From assembly GCF_023053635.1 (NCBI RefSeq), contig NC_086183.1, positions 32,035,501 through 32,099,500 on the forward strand: a stretch of 64,000 nucleotides of DNA, read 5' to 3'. The stretch's first letter is position 1. Each line of letters opens with the position of its first letter. The notes under the pieces were generated by a model. It was not told the origin of the DNA. It saw nothing but the letters and a program-made list of their open reading frames with translations, and made no database searches. The position numbers and the translations under genes are program-made. This DNA is from Elgaria multicarinata webbii. Lineage: Eukaryota; Chordata; Lepidosauria; Squamata; Anguidae. Below are positions 1 to 9,841 of this stretch, one piece after another.

Positions 1-68
1 CGAGGCCCATGGCCACACCTCCCAAGCCGGCTCCGGTTGCCAAGAAGGCTTCTGGAAGAAGCAGCCCG
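1..68 (+). CDS. HIF3A: HIF3A coding exon A (5' end cut by the window)
   Basis: The frame that joins without a break to the next exon reads [20 protein letters not shown] then SP, ending at a GTAAGG donor. It resembles the low-complexity Ala/Pro/Ser linker before the degron in human HIF3A. The ATG at 9 is internal methionine, not a start. The frame is set mainly by splice phase, as this linker is weakly conserved. Confidence 0.7.
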
Positions 69-929
69 GTAAGGAAATGGCAGGATGGGGTGTGGGGGTG
101 GGGGTGGTCTGTTGACGGGAACGGCAGGTTGGGTTTCGTAGAGGCTGGGCAAGTTGATGGCCCATGTCGGGGCTACCTTGGAGGTGGGGGTGGGGTGCTC
201 CGTTGCAGGCGTGTTGTGGAGATTGGGCCACATCTGATGGCCTGAGAGAGAGGAGGGAGCGATGTATGACAGGGTAGTCAGGGAAATCGCAATGGAATCC
301 AGTGCGTTTGGATTTCCATGATTCCGAACTGGGGATTCCGCCGTGGACCGACTTTTCCCGAGTCACACGGACTCTGTGGCCTTGCGGACTGGTGTTTTTT
401 TACTTTCTGAAGTTTTACTTAAAGTTAGCTGTCTGAAAAATATGTAAAAAAACCCACCAAAACACTGCCCAAAAGGCTAAAGTGTGAAACCGCACATTTT
501 GGGAGGGATTCGCGCAAATGTGAATTTTCACAAATGTGGGAAATTGGAAAAAAACGGATTCCATCCATGAGTGGCGGAATGAAAGGCACCTGACAATCTG
601 CAAAATGTAGATGGAACCGATTTTACAAAAACTGCACACCCCTCTACTGCAAGATGAGGAAACGGTTGTGTCTTGTGTTGAATTGATCTGCAAGCCATTC
701 CCTGGGAGCCTTTTCGGCTGAAGAGCGGAGTAAAAGTGCTTGAAATCAATAGGCCTGTATCATTTCATTTCATTTCATTTATTGCATTTTTATACCGCCC
801 AATAGCCGAAGCTCTCTGGGCGATTTACAAAAATTAAAACTACAACAATATTTAACAATGTACAATATTTAACAATATAAAACTACAACAACATCACAAT
901 AATATTCAAAAATATACTAAATACATGGG

Positions 930-972
<43 letters not shown>

Positions 973-3900
973 GTAGTAGTAGTAGTAGTAGTAGTAGTAT
1001 CACACCTTTTGCCCAATGCTGGGCCTCAAGGCGGCCTTACAAAGTTTAAAACATACATTGGGGGGAGGGGAACCATAAACATTTAAAATACACAACAAAA
1101 TTATAAGACATTAATATAAATGGAGGGCCAGATTACTCTCCAAAGGCCTGCTGGAACAAACAAGTTTTAGCCTGCTTCCGAAAGCCCATCAAGGAGGGAG
1201 CCAGTCTAGCTTCCCCGGGGAAGAGAGTTCCAAAGCACCGGAGCAGCCACCGAGAAGGCCCTCTCCCGTGTTCCCACCCAGCGCACCTGTGAAGATGGTG
1301 GGACTGAAAGAAGGGCTTCTCCAGAAGATCTCAAAGCACGGGCAGGCTCATAAGGGAGAATACGGGCTTTCAAATAACCTGGACCTGAGCCTAGGCTCTG
1401 AGGGAGGAGGAGAATACATCTGTGTTCTCACACTGTACATCTCACCTTATGGTCAGTTTTCCTGGAAGGAACGAACTCTCTTTGAGATCTGACCTAGTGC
1501 TGTGGGGAGGGGACGGCAAAAATGCTGGATTCTATGGTAGAAGTTGGCACGGGGATGGAACATCCGCACTGATCTTCTTCCGTTTCATCTCATTTCCTCT
1601 CTCTCCAGACCGACCTGCCAGAAGAGTTGCTTCTTGACATGGAGAACGTCCAGAAGCTCTTCGCTTCCAACAAGGAGGTGCAGTCAATGGAGACCGCGCT
1701 GCAGGTACGAACGGTTGTGGGTCAGAGAAGGGCTTGCGTTGGGCAGGACTCTCAGGGTTGGACCAAGAGCACTTGGCTCCCCCTCCCCATGCGTGTAGGT
1801 TCAGTTTGGTACTGGATTCAGCCACCATAGAATGCCAGCTTTCACTTTTCTTTTAAAACAAAACCAATCAAGTTTCTAGTCCTTATGGTTCTGGGACTTT
1901 CACAAGTCAGAGGGGGAGCCTAAGTGAGACACTATGCTACAAGCATTTCAATTCCGGTTCAATCAATGCCAACAGTGCGTTGGTTTCTGTACACTGAACT
2001 CAGGAACGACATCAGAGGAGGGCGACCAGGATGATCAGGGGTCTGGAAACAAAGCCCTATGAAGAGAGACTGAAAGAACTGGGCAGGTTTAGCCTCGAGA
2101 AGAGAAGATTGAGGGGAGACGTGATAGCACTCTTCAAATACTTAAAAGGTTGTCACACAGAGGAGGGCCAGGATCTCTTCTCGATCCTCCCAGAGTACAG
2201 GACACGGAATAACGGACTCAAGTTACAGGAAGCCAGATTCCAGCTGGACATCAGGAAAAACTTCCTGACTGTTAGAGCAGTACGACAATGGAATCAGTTG
2301 CCTGGAGAGGTTGTGGGCTCTCCCACACTAGAGGCATTCAAGAGGCAGCTGGACAGCCCTCTGTCAGGGATGCTTTAGGGTGGATTCCTGCATTGAGCAG
2401 GGGGTTGGACTCGATGGCCTTGTAGGCCCCTTCCAACTCTGCTAGTCTATGATTCTATGATTCTATGATCATTCCTACCTGGGTGGCTTAAAAGTTCTCT
2501 AGAACGCTCCCATGTGGCCTTCCAGATGTTTTTTGGATTGCAATTCCCATTAGCCGCTACTATTGGCTAGAGCACATGGGAGTGGCAGTCCAACAACGCC
2601 CGGAGAGCCACGTGCTCCTCACCTCCGCTCTAGACCGAGGCCACGTTAGTTGCACTTTGGTCCCAGTTGAAATCAACACATTCGTCACGGTGTAACTTTC
2701 CACACTGACGTCACTGGGAATCAGTGTGACTGACTGGTCTGGATCCAACAGGAGAGAGATGTAATTATATAAATGTAATACATAAATAAAATACCCAGAA
2801 CTGTTGTTTTTAAATGGATAATGTCGTTTTTCTATGGTTGTCTATATGTTCCTGATAGTTTTTTAAAATTTATATACTTTTTTTTTTTAATGTTTACTGT
2901 TTTTAACTGTTGTAAACCGCCCAGAGAGCTTCGGCTGTGGGGCGGTATATAAATGTAATAAATAAATAAATGTGGTTGAGGGACCTCGAGGACTGACAGC
3001 GGCCCAGTTCAGATGACCAGTTTATTTATTTATTTATTTCACTTATATACCTTTCCCATAGCCGGGGCTCTCTGGGCGGTTTACAGAAATTCTAAAATTA
3101 AGATAAAAACGAGTATATAAAATTTTAAAATTCTAAAACACAGAACATACACACATAAAGCATTAAAAACCGTTTTTAAAAAATCAGTCCTCTCCAACCT
3201 GGTGCTGTCCAGGTGTGCGGGAGTTACAGCCGAACACATCTGGATGGCGGCAGGCTGACGTAAACGCTTAAGTGGGAAACAGCAAGTGAGCCGGGACCAA
3301 GGCTCCTCCTCTCCTTTCCTTCGCATGCAAGAGAAGGAGAGCAAAAACTTCCTCTTCCACTTCTGAGTAAACCACCGCTTCCTGTTTTGTATGAGCTTAG
3401 GGAGCTCTCGAAAACAAGACACCTCACTGCATTTTGATGTCCTGGTTTGCTTTCGCTAGCATTACAACAAATCTTCGTCCCCTGAATGTGTACGTAATGG
3501 GCGGTGGGGGAGCGTTCTCTCTTCTCCTCTGATGCGCAAAGAAGGGAGGGGGAGCGTGAGTCCACTTGCAGCTCGCTACTGATGTGAGAAGGGCCTGTGG
3601 AATTCCTCACATGAGGAAGGTCCCGGGTTCGATCCATGGCAGCATGTCCAGAGAGGGCTGGAAAGACTCCTGCCTGAAACCTGCCAGCCAGTGTCGACAA
3701 TACTGGTCTAGATAGACCAGGGGCATGTCTACACCAGGCAATATCCCCGGGATCATCCCGAGATTCTCCCTGTGCAGCCTCATGACGTATAGGGGATCCC
3801 GGGAGCAGGGAGGGATGATCCCTCCATTTCCCTGGGATATTGCCATACCCTTTTTTCTCGGTTTTTTCCCCGCAGTCCCGGGACGATCCCGAGGACGACC

Positions 3901-5995
3901 CCGTGGTGTGCATGCCTGTCCCGGCTTCTTCCCCGCGAATAGCGGGGGTCATCTGAGAGAAGGAGCTGGGACAGGAAGAGTCCAGGGCCATCGGGAGTGG
4001 GGTGGGGTGGGATCAGGGCTTTTTTAATTTTAATTTTTTTACGTACCTGCGCTCCAGCGAAAAACTAAAAAAGTAAAAATTAAATTTTTTTTTAGAATCC
4101 TGAATTCTTTTTTTAAAAAAATGGCGAGCGTGACATCCTCCTTCCTCCCTGGATGTCGTGTGCCGCATGTGAACACAGGGGGAGGATCTTGCAATCAGCA
4201 TATTGCGAGATCCTCCCCCCTCCCTCCCGGATCGCTGGGAGGTGTAGACATGCCCTAAGGGTCCGACGCAGTATAAGGCAGCTTCATATGTTCCTATGCC
4301 CTAAACCTTCTTTGACCTGAGGACCCCACGGGATGCTGTCTCAGACACTAGGAGCCACGTACACCGACACCCACCCATTTCCCCTCCTTTTTGCCATCAA
4401 GGAAGCCAGCTGTGCCCATCCATGGAGCAGAGAACCCTTCAGCCTGCTTTTGGCGCTGATTCTCTTCCAACCTGAAACCGAAGGCTACATTGAGCGAGGA
4501 AAACCTGCTTAGGAGATGAGGGATAGCTGAAACCATCCGTTTCACTTTCTCCCACATTCACATTCTTTAAGTTCTTTCTCTGCCGAATAGGAAGAACTTT
4601 GCAAATGTTGATGAATGCTTACCGAAAACGAACAGAAAGGAAATCCTCGCCCATCCGCCCCTGTCAAATTCAGTAGGTCCAGCTATTCCCAGCAGGGAGA
4701 GAACCATGTTGCACCCGCCTGACATGTAGCTGTTAAAAGAGGAGGAGTCTTCCAGAGAAAAAGAGTTGGCAATCTTTATTCAGCACTAATGTGGCTGGGT
4801 GTACGAGTGATTCAAACCAGGAGCTTTAAGATAAAAGTCCTCTGCTGGACTGAAGAATCGTAAGAACATAAGAAATCAAAAAACTTTGTTAATATATTTC
4901 CAAATCCTCAGACTTTTAATTAAGCAAACCTGTCACTCCAGGTGCTTTTTGTACCTGAATTAAGAACATCAGAAGAGCCCTGATGCTGGATCAGACCCAG
5001 GGTCCATCTAGTCCAGCACTCTGTTCACGCAGTGGCCAACCAGCCCTCGGCCAGGGATGAACAAGCAGGACATGGTGCAACAGCACCCTCCCACCCATGT
5101 TCCCCAGCAACTGGTGCACACAGGCTTACTGCCTCGAATACCGGAGATAGCACACAACCCTCAGGGCTAGTAGCCATAGATAGCCTTCGCCTCCAGGAAT
5201 TTATCCACCCCACTTTTAAAGCCATCCAAATTGGTGGCCATCACTACATGCATCCCTTTCAGTTTCTTCCAGATTTAATTTTTCTTTTAATGTTGGTTTC
5301 TTTCCGCCCTGTATATGAATAACTTTGCACACTTTGATAAAATCCCTGTCACCAAACCGAAATCCCTCCTTCAAACTCTGTGTGTCTCCATGACGGGTGA
5401 TAACTCTCTACTGCCCTCTGCAGGATTACGAAGGCCTGGACCTGGAGATGCTGGCTCCCTACATCTCTATGGACGATGACTTCCAGCTCAGCAGCACCGA
5501 CCACCCCCCGTGGCTGGCCGAGAAACGTGGGGAGCTGGGGGCGGGAACCCGGCCAACCTCTCCACCCCCGCGGCCTCGGTCCAGAAGCTTCCATGGGGTG
5601 TCCCCTCGCCCGCCCGAACCGGCTGCTCTCCCACGCTGGGGCAGCGACACCAGCCTGAGCCAAGCCCGGCCCGGCCAGCCACTCGGAAGCATCCCGTGCG
5701 AAGCAGGGCAAGTGGTGGAGATGGTGGCGTCTGTCAAGATCCAGTCTGTGCAGGAAGGGACCAATCTGAACGGCCAGGGGGCCTCTGTGGGAGGCAGGAA
5801 GAGGTCTGTCTAGTGAGATTTATATGCCAATCTTCTGCAAATTACTTCTAGAGTGGCTAACAAACAATAATAATGTTGCATATTATTAACAACAACAACA
5901 ATAAAACCTCCTCCTCCTCCTCCTCCTCCTCCTCTTCTTCTTCTTCTTCTTCCTCTTCCTCTTCTTCTTCTTCTTCTTCTTCTTCTTCTTCTTCT

Positions 5996-6030
<35 letters not shown>

Positions 6031-9000
6031 TTCCTCTTCCTCTTCCTCTTCTTCCTCTTCCTCTTCCTCTTCCTCTTCTTCTTCTTCTTCGCTAGGAAGG
6101 AATCCTGCCTGAAACTTTGGTGAGCTGCTGCCAGTCAGTGTTGACAATACTGGGCTAGATGAATCAAGGGTCTCACTTGTTGTTGTCATTCCTCCCAATA
6201 CTGGAAGTTAATAAACAAATTAAATCCATTTAACACATCAATCTACCCCTGTTCACGACCCACCCACCCCCCGGCTTCTTTGATTTTTTGACAGCCTAAT
6301 TTTGGAGGTGGGGAAAGGGCCCTTTTGCTTTTGCTATTGCTAAACCATTGAGTCCCAGTTTATTGGCTGTCAACTAGCCCATCACTATGCCCAGGTACTC
6401 CTTCAGAGCATCCTCTGTCTCACCTGGGTTCAATGAAAAGGAGCGAAAGCTGCCACCACAAGGTTTCCCACCTCCTGAAGCGAATGAGCACGTGCGCCAC
6501 CCCTCTCGTCTCGTCCTTTACCCCCCTGCCTGCCCCATCTGTCTGTCCCCCCATCCACCCGCCCACCATGTCTCCCTCCCTAACCCATTACCACCGTTAC
6601 CCACTTTGCAGACCCTTTTAGGGTGAGTAGCAACCAAGCTCTCTGAAGAGCTACATGGGCTGAAAATGTGGCTAGCAGACCTCTTCAGACAACTAGCCCG
6701 CCCCAATGCCTGGCTCGGAGGGGCTACTTCCTTAGAGCCAGGCATTGTGGGAGAACTAGTGTCCCTAGAGACCACCTGCACCTGTATCTTAAGAGGGGCA
6801 CTGTCTCCTACTCATACTCAGGAGTAAATGACTTCTCTAAGATAGACCTTGCTGCCTGAAATTCTTAGAATAACTTGCATGTAAAGGAATACCTTTTTGA
6901 AAAATTAAAAAAGCTACTGCCTCATTGACCAGGGAACTTCTCAGTGGCTCAGATGGATACATTTTTTTAAAAAAACCCAAACACTTTAATCTAGCTGATT
7001 AATAAAATTTAAATGCTCCAACTCTAAGAATACTGGATGTATCTTTCTCTGGTACTTGCAATCCATCTGCGTGTTAAAAATCAACAGATGTGGGGTTGGG
7101 GGGTTGGTTACAGACCTGGGCCTCAGCTAGACGTGACGGAGGGGTGAAGATCTTGTGGTATTTTTATTCTGAGATCTCCCCCTCTGTTTACACATGGCGC
7201 GCGCCGACATCAGAGGGAGAGGATTGCGCCCGCCAATTTTTTTTAAAGAGGGAGCGCTCTTGCGCAAAAGTTAAGTGTTTTTTTTATTTTTAAAACATTT
7301 CCCCACCCCACCCCCGATGTGTGCAGGTCCCAGCTCCTCGTGAGTAACCGCAAGGAGCTGGGACAAACCGTGGCGGTGGGCCACACGTTCCGCGGTCTCG
7401 GAATGTTCTGAGACCGCCAATAAAGCGGGCCTAAAGTGTAGGGCCATATCCCGGGCCAAGGGAGGGATCACCCCTCCCTGATCCCGGGATCCCCTGTGCG
7501 TCATGTGAATGCACGGGGACGATCCCGGGGATCGCCCCGGGATAAAGCCCCATCTAGCTATGGCCCTGGTTGGGAACAATGTTTTTATTTATTTGATTTA
7601 TTTATTACATTTATATCCCGCCTCTTTTCCTGCAAGGAACCCAAGGCGGTGTACATAATCCTTATCCTCACAACAACAACCCTGTGAGGTAGGCTGGGCT
7701 GAGAGTCTGTGACTGGCCCAAAGTCACCCAGGGGGTTTCCATGGCCGAGTGGGGACTAGAACCCGGATCTCCTGGCTCCCAGTCCGACACCTTAGCCACT
7801 ACACCACACTGGCACACTTGTACGGAGAGAGGCACAGACTTTAGTAACCACTTCTTAAAAATGTAATCAACTAAAACCTTTTTTTTTTTTAATGTGGTGT
7901 GTTGGTTGGAGCCCTCTTCTTTGTGGGCCAGACTCTGCAGTGTTGCTTTGCCCGGCTGCCTAACCTTGGCTTGTTGTGTTGCCTTTGCTCATGTCCCTCT
8001 CTGCCGTTCCTCTGACAGAGCCCGGGAGCTGAGCGTGGAAGAGGAGCGGGAGCTCTTCCTGGAGGCGGGCTCCCCTAAGCGTGCCCACGGGCATGAGCCG
8101 GAGGGATTTCTGATGCCTTCCCTTAGCCTGGTATGTGCTGGAATTACCCGACCACAGGAGGGAGGCAGAGAGGGAAGGAAGGAAGGAGGGAGGGAGGCAT
8201 CCTGGAACAGGGCTTTTGAACCTCCCCACAGCCCGGGGTGTACCTGGCGCTCTTGCCTCCACCATTCCTGTCCCACCAGGGTTTCCTGCTGAGCGTGGAA
8301 GAGTGTCTGGATACCAGGTCTGAGCGGGGCTTTGGCAGCACGGTGGCCCTGGGCAGGAAGCTTCTGTCGCTGGAGGAACCAATGGGTGAGTGCGGCGGCA
8401 TAGTTCTGAGCTGACTTCCTTGTTGCCGTTAGGGGAATGCTTGGTAGAACGCTCACGGCCCCGCTGGCAGGTCAGCGGTCCAGATTCTTAACCCGAGGGG
8501 CACGTAGAGGGCTTCCCCAGCAGCGCTGCTGCTGCAAGGGCCCTTGGACAAGGCGCCCTCGATCGCGCCTCTGGTCACCGGCTGCTCTCGCTCCTCCTCC
8601 CCCTCCTCCTCTTTCTCATCATGGCTGCCGCTTGCTTGCCTGCTTGCTTGGCAGGCAGAGAGCCAGCGAGGCAAGGAGGCCGTGGCATCCCCGGCTCCTC
8701 CTTCCTGACTACCATCACCATCGTCTTCGCCAGCTTAAGAGGCAGATGAAGCAGCAGATGCAATGGGGCAGAGAAGGAGCAGGTCCAGGGGGTGGGGTGG
8801 GGTGGGGTCTCTTGTCCTTTAGAGTTCTGGCTGGTTCTGACTGAAACCCGGAGCGGATTCACCGCCCCGCTGACATCAGAGCCACCGGCCTCCGCTGAAA
8901 TGGCTCCCGCTGCGGCTTTCCCCCAGGTTTGGGGTGTCTCAGGTACGAGGCTGGGCTTTGGTCCCACTATCTCAAGTGGCCCAACTCTCTGCTCGCCCCG

Positions 9001-9725
9001 TGCGCTCTCCACCTGTGGCGCTGCCTGCCTGCCCCGTGATGATAACAAAGCCAGAGTTGGCCTCCTCATGTTAGATCAATGTTCTTCACCCAGGGACGAG
9101 ATCCAATCAGCTCCTAAGCACGACTCCACACTTCCAGCGACAGAGGGCTCAAAGCGCTTTATTGATTAGTCATCAAGGTCTGGTCTCTTGAAGGCGAGCA
9201 GTCAGGCAGAGAATAGGGAATTCAGCACAGCATTTGAAGCTTGAAAGGGGCAGTGCCCAGTAGCAGCATGAGCCAATCAGAACGTAACACTGGAGCATAG
9301 CTAATTTATGCTAAACAATCCCCTTTGCTCTACTCTAAGCAAAGTTACTGCAAGCTAACTTTTGCACTGGAGCCGAGGCTAGGTTTTCCATTAGATAAGA
9401 CAGACCCAAGGAGACATCCAAGGAGACGCTCTCGCGTACGTGACACTTCGCCTGCTGTATAATGGCTACTTCATAGCTTCCTTTCGAAAATGGAGGCACC
9501 TATGCTAACACTCACAGCCCGCTTCTCTCCTTGTCTGGTTCCCCTCCCCTCCCCACTCCACCCCTGCATCCAGGCCTCTTGGGGGACATGCTGCCTTTTG
9601 TGGTGGACGGACCGGCGCTCTCTCAGCTGGCCCTGTACGACGGCGAGGACGAGGCCTCCGTGCGTAGCGGGGAGCACTTTCAGCTGGGCGAGGAGCTCCT
9701 CGTGGAACTGGAGCAGGCCACCTGA
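1..9725 (+). CDS. HIF3A: HIF3A, hypoxia-inducible factor 3-alpha, 3' part (six coding exons; 5' part outside the window)
   Basis: HIF3A is a bHLH-PAS transcription factor of the oxygen-sensing pathway; it pairs with ARNT and modulates HIF-1/HIF-2 targets in the nucleus. Only the region after the PAS domains is here. Exons join in frame at 1-68, 1609-1704, 5424-5803, 8019-8130, 8280-8385 and 9574-9725, all with GT/AG borders. The third carries [16 protein letters not shown], the C-terminal oxygen-dependent degron whose proline is hydroxylated by PHD enzymes and then read by VHL. SFHG followed by LPRWGSD matches human HIF3A downstream of the degron, and the last three exons align with its C-terminal region (SPKR, then [10 protein letters not shown], then EEPMG-LL). 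HIF1A and EPAS1 lack this tail and carry a C-terminal transactivation domain instead, which I do not see here. PPP5C follows on the same strand, as in human 19q13.32. HIF3A is strongly favoured over its paralogues. Confidence 0.93.
757..925 (-). mobile_element. L2-type LINE 3' tail fragment
   Basis: TTTATTGCATTTTTATACCG and the AATAGCCGAAGC...CTCTGGGCG block form the recurrent 3'-tail box seen in reverse at 2920-2950 and again at 3055-3080 and 36680. Orientation follows that box. Confidence 0.6.
931..1000. repeat. Compound microsatellite (TTA)n then (TAG)n
   Basis: About 40 bases of TTA units pass directly into about 29 bases of TAG units, a one-base change in the repeat unit. It separates two LINE-tail fragments in a HIF3A intron. 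Confidence 0.95.
1001..1440 (-). mobile_element. L2-type LINE 3' fragment
   Basis: GGGCCTCAAGGCGGCCTTACA is followed by an A-rich stretch and by text resembling the reverse complement of an L2 ORF end (GCCTGCTTCCGAAAGCC, GAGAAGGCCCTCTCCC). It matches other L2 copies in the window in layout. The downstream limit is uncertain. Confidence 0.5.
1609..1704 (+). CDS. HIF3A: HIF3A coding exon B
   Basis: A 96-base phase 0-0 exon with acceptor CTCTCTCCAG and donor GTACGA. It reads [18 protein letters not shown] and onwards for 32 codons; human HIF3A has ADLPDELPVGTENVHRLF at this place. It lies directly before the degron exon. Confidence 0.9.
2006..2469 (+). mobile_element. CR1 LINE, 3' fragment
   Basis: Encodes the CR1 reverse-transcriptase C-terminus ([20 protein letters not shown] to [10 protein letters not shown]). 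It ends in the CR1 3' signature of repeated ATTCTATG units. Truncated at its 5' end, in a HIF3A intron. Confidence 0.93.
2518..2625. mobile_element. Degraded palindromic element (TTGGACT...CTCC family)
   Basis: CCTTCCAGATGTTTTTTGGA, ATTGCAATTCCCATTAGCC and an inverted counterpart around 2570-2612 recall the hairpin family seen intact at 48703. Heavily diverged. Confidence 0.4.
2860..2972 (+). mobile_element. L2-type LINE 3' tail
   Basis: TGTAAACCGCCCAGAGAGC then TTCGGCTGTGGGGCGGTATA then AAATGTAATAAATAAATAAA, the classic tail of this family. Confidence 0.7.
3021..3125 (-). mobile_element. L2-type LINE 3' tail
   Basis: TTTATTTATTTATTTCACTT, then CCATAGCCGGGGCTCTCTGG and GCGGTTTACAG: the same tail as at 2860 in the opposite direction. 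Confidence 0.65.
3598..4296 (+). mobile_element. tRNA-derived SINE split by a DNA transposon
   Basis: The left part (3598-3720) has a Pol III box B (GGTCCCGGGTTCGATCC), then CTGCCTGAAACCTGCCAGCC and GTCGACAATACTGGTCTAGA. The right part (about 4257-4296) continues with GGGTCCGACGCAGTATAAGG then CAGCTTCATATG. The same SINE, unbroken and reversed, lies at 34098-34270, which shows the middle is an insertion. Confidence 0.8.
3720..4258 (+). mobile_element. Non-autonomous DNA transposon, family A, copy 1
   Basis: Bounded by inverted repeats GGGCATGTCTACACC and GGTGTAGACATGCCC, 15 bases and perfect. Inside are CCCGGGATC-type palindromes, GGAGCTGGGACAG and an A/T-rich middle. The copy at 7118-7568 shares these blocks in reverse order and orientation. 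No transposase is encoded; a hAT-like origin is a guess. Confidence 0.75.
4873..5265 (-). mobile_element. L3/CR1-like LINE 3' fragment, copy 1
   Basis: Shares CTGGATCAGACC, AGTCCAGCACTCTGTTCAC, AGGACATGGTGCAACAGC and AACTGGTGCACACAGGCTTA with copies at 22671, 52528 and 57143. The copy at 52528 translates on the minus strand as a LINE ORF C-terminus, which fixes the orientation. About 90 bases before it (AAAACTTTGTTAATATAT to GTGCTTTTTGTACCTGAA) recur at 57143. Confidence 0.7.
5424..5803 (+). CDS. HIF3A: HIF3A coding exon C, containing the oxygen-dependent degron
   Basis: Acceptor CTCTGCAG, then [20 protein letters not shown]. The LxxLAP motif holds the hydroxyacceptor proline at residue 12 of the exon. 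The rest is Pro/Arg-rich, with RSRSFHG and LPRWGSD as in human. The donor at 5804 (AG|GTCTGT) leaves two bases of a split Arg codon completed by exon D, giving [14 protein letters not shown]. If the intron is retained, translation stops at 5811-5813 after RKRSV, giving a shorter C-terminus. Confidence 0.93.
5908..6090. repeat. (CTC/CTT)n polypyrimidine tract
   Basis: 183 bases with only C and T on the + strand, mixing CTC, CTT and CCTCTT units. It lies about 100 bases after a HIF3A exon donor. The long Ser and Glu reading frames across it are not genes. Confidence 0.97.
6091..6180 (+). mobile_element. tRNA-derived SINE fragment
   Basis: AATCCTGCCTGAAACTTTGG, TGCCAGTCAGTGTTGACAAT and ACTGGGCTAGATG match the body of the SINE at 3598. 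The head is missing; the CTC/CTT tract sits where it would be. Confidence 0.65.
7118..7568 (-). mobile_element. Non-autonomous DNA transposon, family A, copy 2
   Basis: Imperfect ends GGGCCTCAGCTAGACG and CATCTAGCTATGGCCC. Inside are GATCCCGGGATC palindromes, CAGCTCCTTGCG, and GGTCTCGGAATG facing ATTCTGAGACC-type hairpins. It shares blocks with 3720-4258 in opposite orientation. Confidence 0.65.
7588..7813 (-). mobile_element. MIR-like CORE-SINE
   Basis: Reverse complement carries a tRNA-like head (GTGGCTAAGGTGTCGGACTG; GGGTTCTAGTCC box B) and the CORE region (GTGACTTTGGGCCAGTCACA; CTCACAGGGTTGTTGTGAGG), then an L2-like tail. It parallels copies at 47352 and 57955. Confidence 0.85.
8019..8130 (+). 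CDS. HIF3A: HIF3A coding exon D
   Basis: Acceptor TCTGACAG, donor GTATGT. It reads [20 protein letters not shown], then a short basic-acidic stretch, then [10 protein letters not shown]. This parallels human HIF3A EDEGVELLGVRPPKRSP followed by NFLLFPLSLSF. One base completes the split Arg codon from exon C; the exon ends in phase 0. Confidence 0.85.
8280..8385 (+). CDS. HIF3A: HIF3A coding exon E
   Basis: Acceptor TCCCACCAG, donor G|GTGAGT. It reads [20 protein letters not shown] and ends [10 protein letters not shown] with one base left over. Human HIF3A has LLNLNEPLG at the corresponding end. Phase fits exon F. Confidence 0.85.
8820..8900. mobile_element. Half copy of inverted-repeat element family B
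   Basis: GTTCTGACTGAAACCCGGAG, then CCCCGCTGACATCAGAGCC and ACCGGCCTCCGCTG match the right arm of the element at 12832-13010. The left arm is absent. Confidence 0.65.
9068..9445 (-). mobile_element. Possible solo LTR of an old retrovirus-like element (fossil)
   Basis: Read in reverse, the block begins TGTCACGTACG and ends ATCTAACA, the TG...CA form of an LTR. It contains an AATAAA-type signal (TTTATT at 9159 on the + strand) in a plausible place. No internal retroviral genes lie beside it and no clean target duplication is visible. Low confidence; it could be unique intron sequence. Confidence 0.25.
9574..9725 (+). CDS. HIF3A: HIF3A last coding exon F and stop
   Basis: Acceptor CCCTGCATCCAG. 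After completing a Gly codon it reads [20 protein letters not shown], is acidic to the end (YDGEDEAS, then [12 protein letters not shown]) and stops with TGA at 9723-9725. Human HIF3A ends with a comparable LSPYSDED acidic tail. Confidence 0.85.
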
Positions 9726-9841
9726 GAAGGCAGCTCCGCTCGCCACCGCCGCACCTTCATCCCACACTCCTTGCTCCGCAGATGGGACGGACGGAACCAA
9801 ATCCAACCCCCGAATCATCCATGAGAGGCAGGGCGGGAGGG
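9726..9841 (+). other. HIF3A: Start of the HIF3A 3'UTR; its far end is not identified
   Basis: Sequence directly after the HIF3A stop. No convincing poly(A) signal follows closely. The first clear AATAAA downstream is at 12042-12047, next to a small inverted-repeat element, so the UTR length is unknown. Confidence 0.4.

Noticed and set aside
3224-3991. 255-codon minus-strand frame
   Set aside because: It crosses a LINE tail, a SINE and the edge of a DNA transposon, so it is a chance frame over repeats.
5857-6198. Long poly-Glu (minus) and poly-Ser (plus) reading frames
   Set aside because: They are translations of the CTC/CTT microsatellite, with no protein family and no splice or start evidence.
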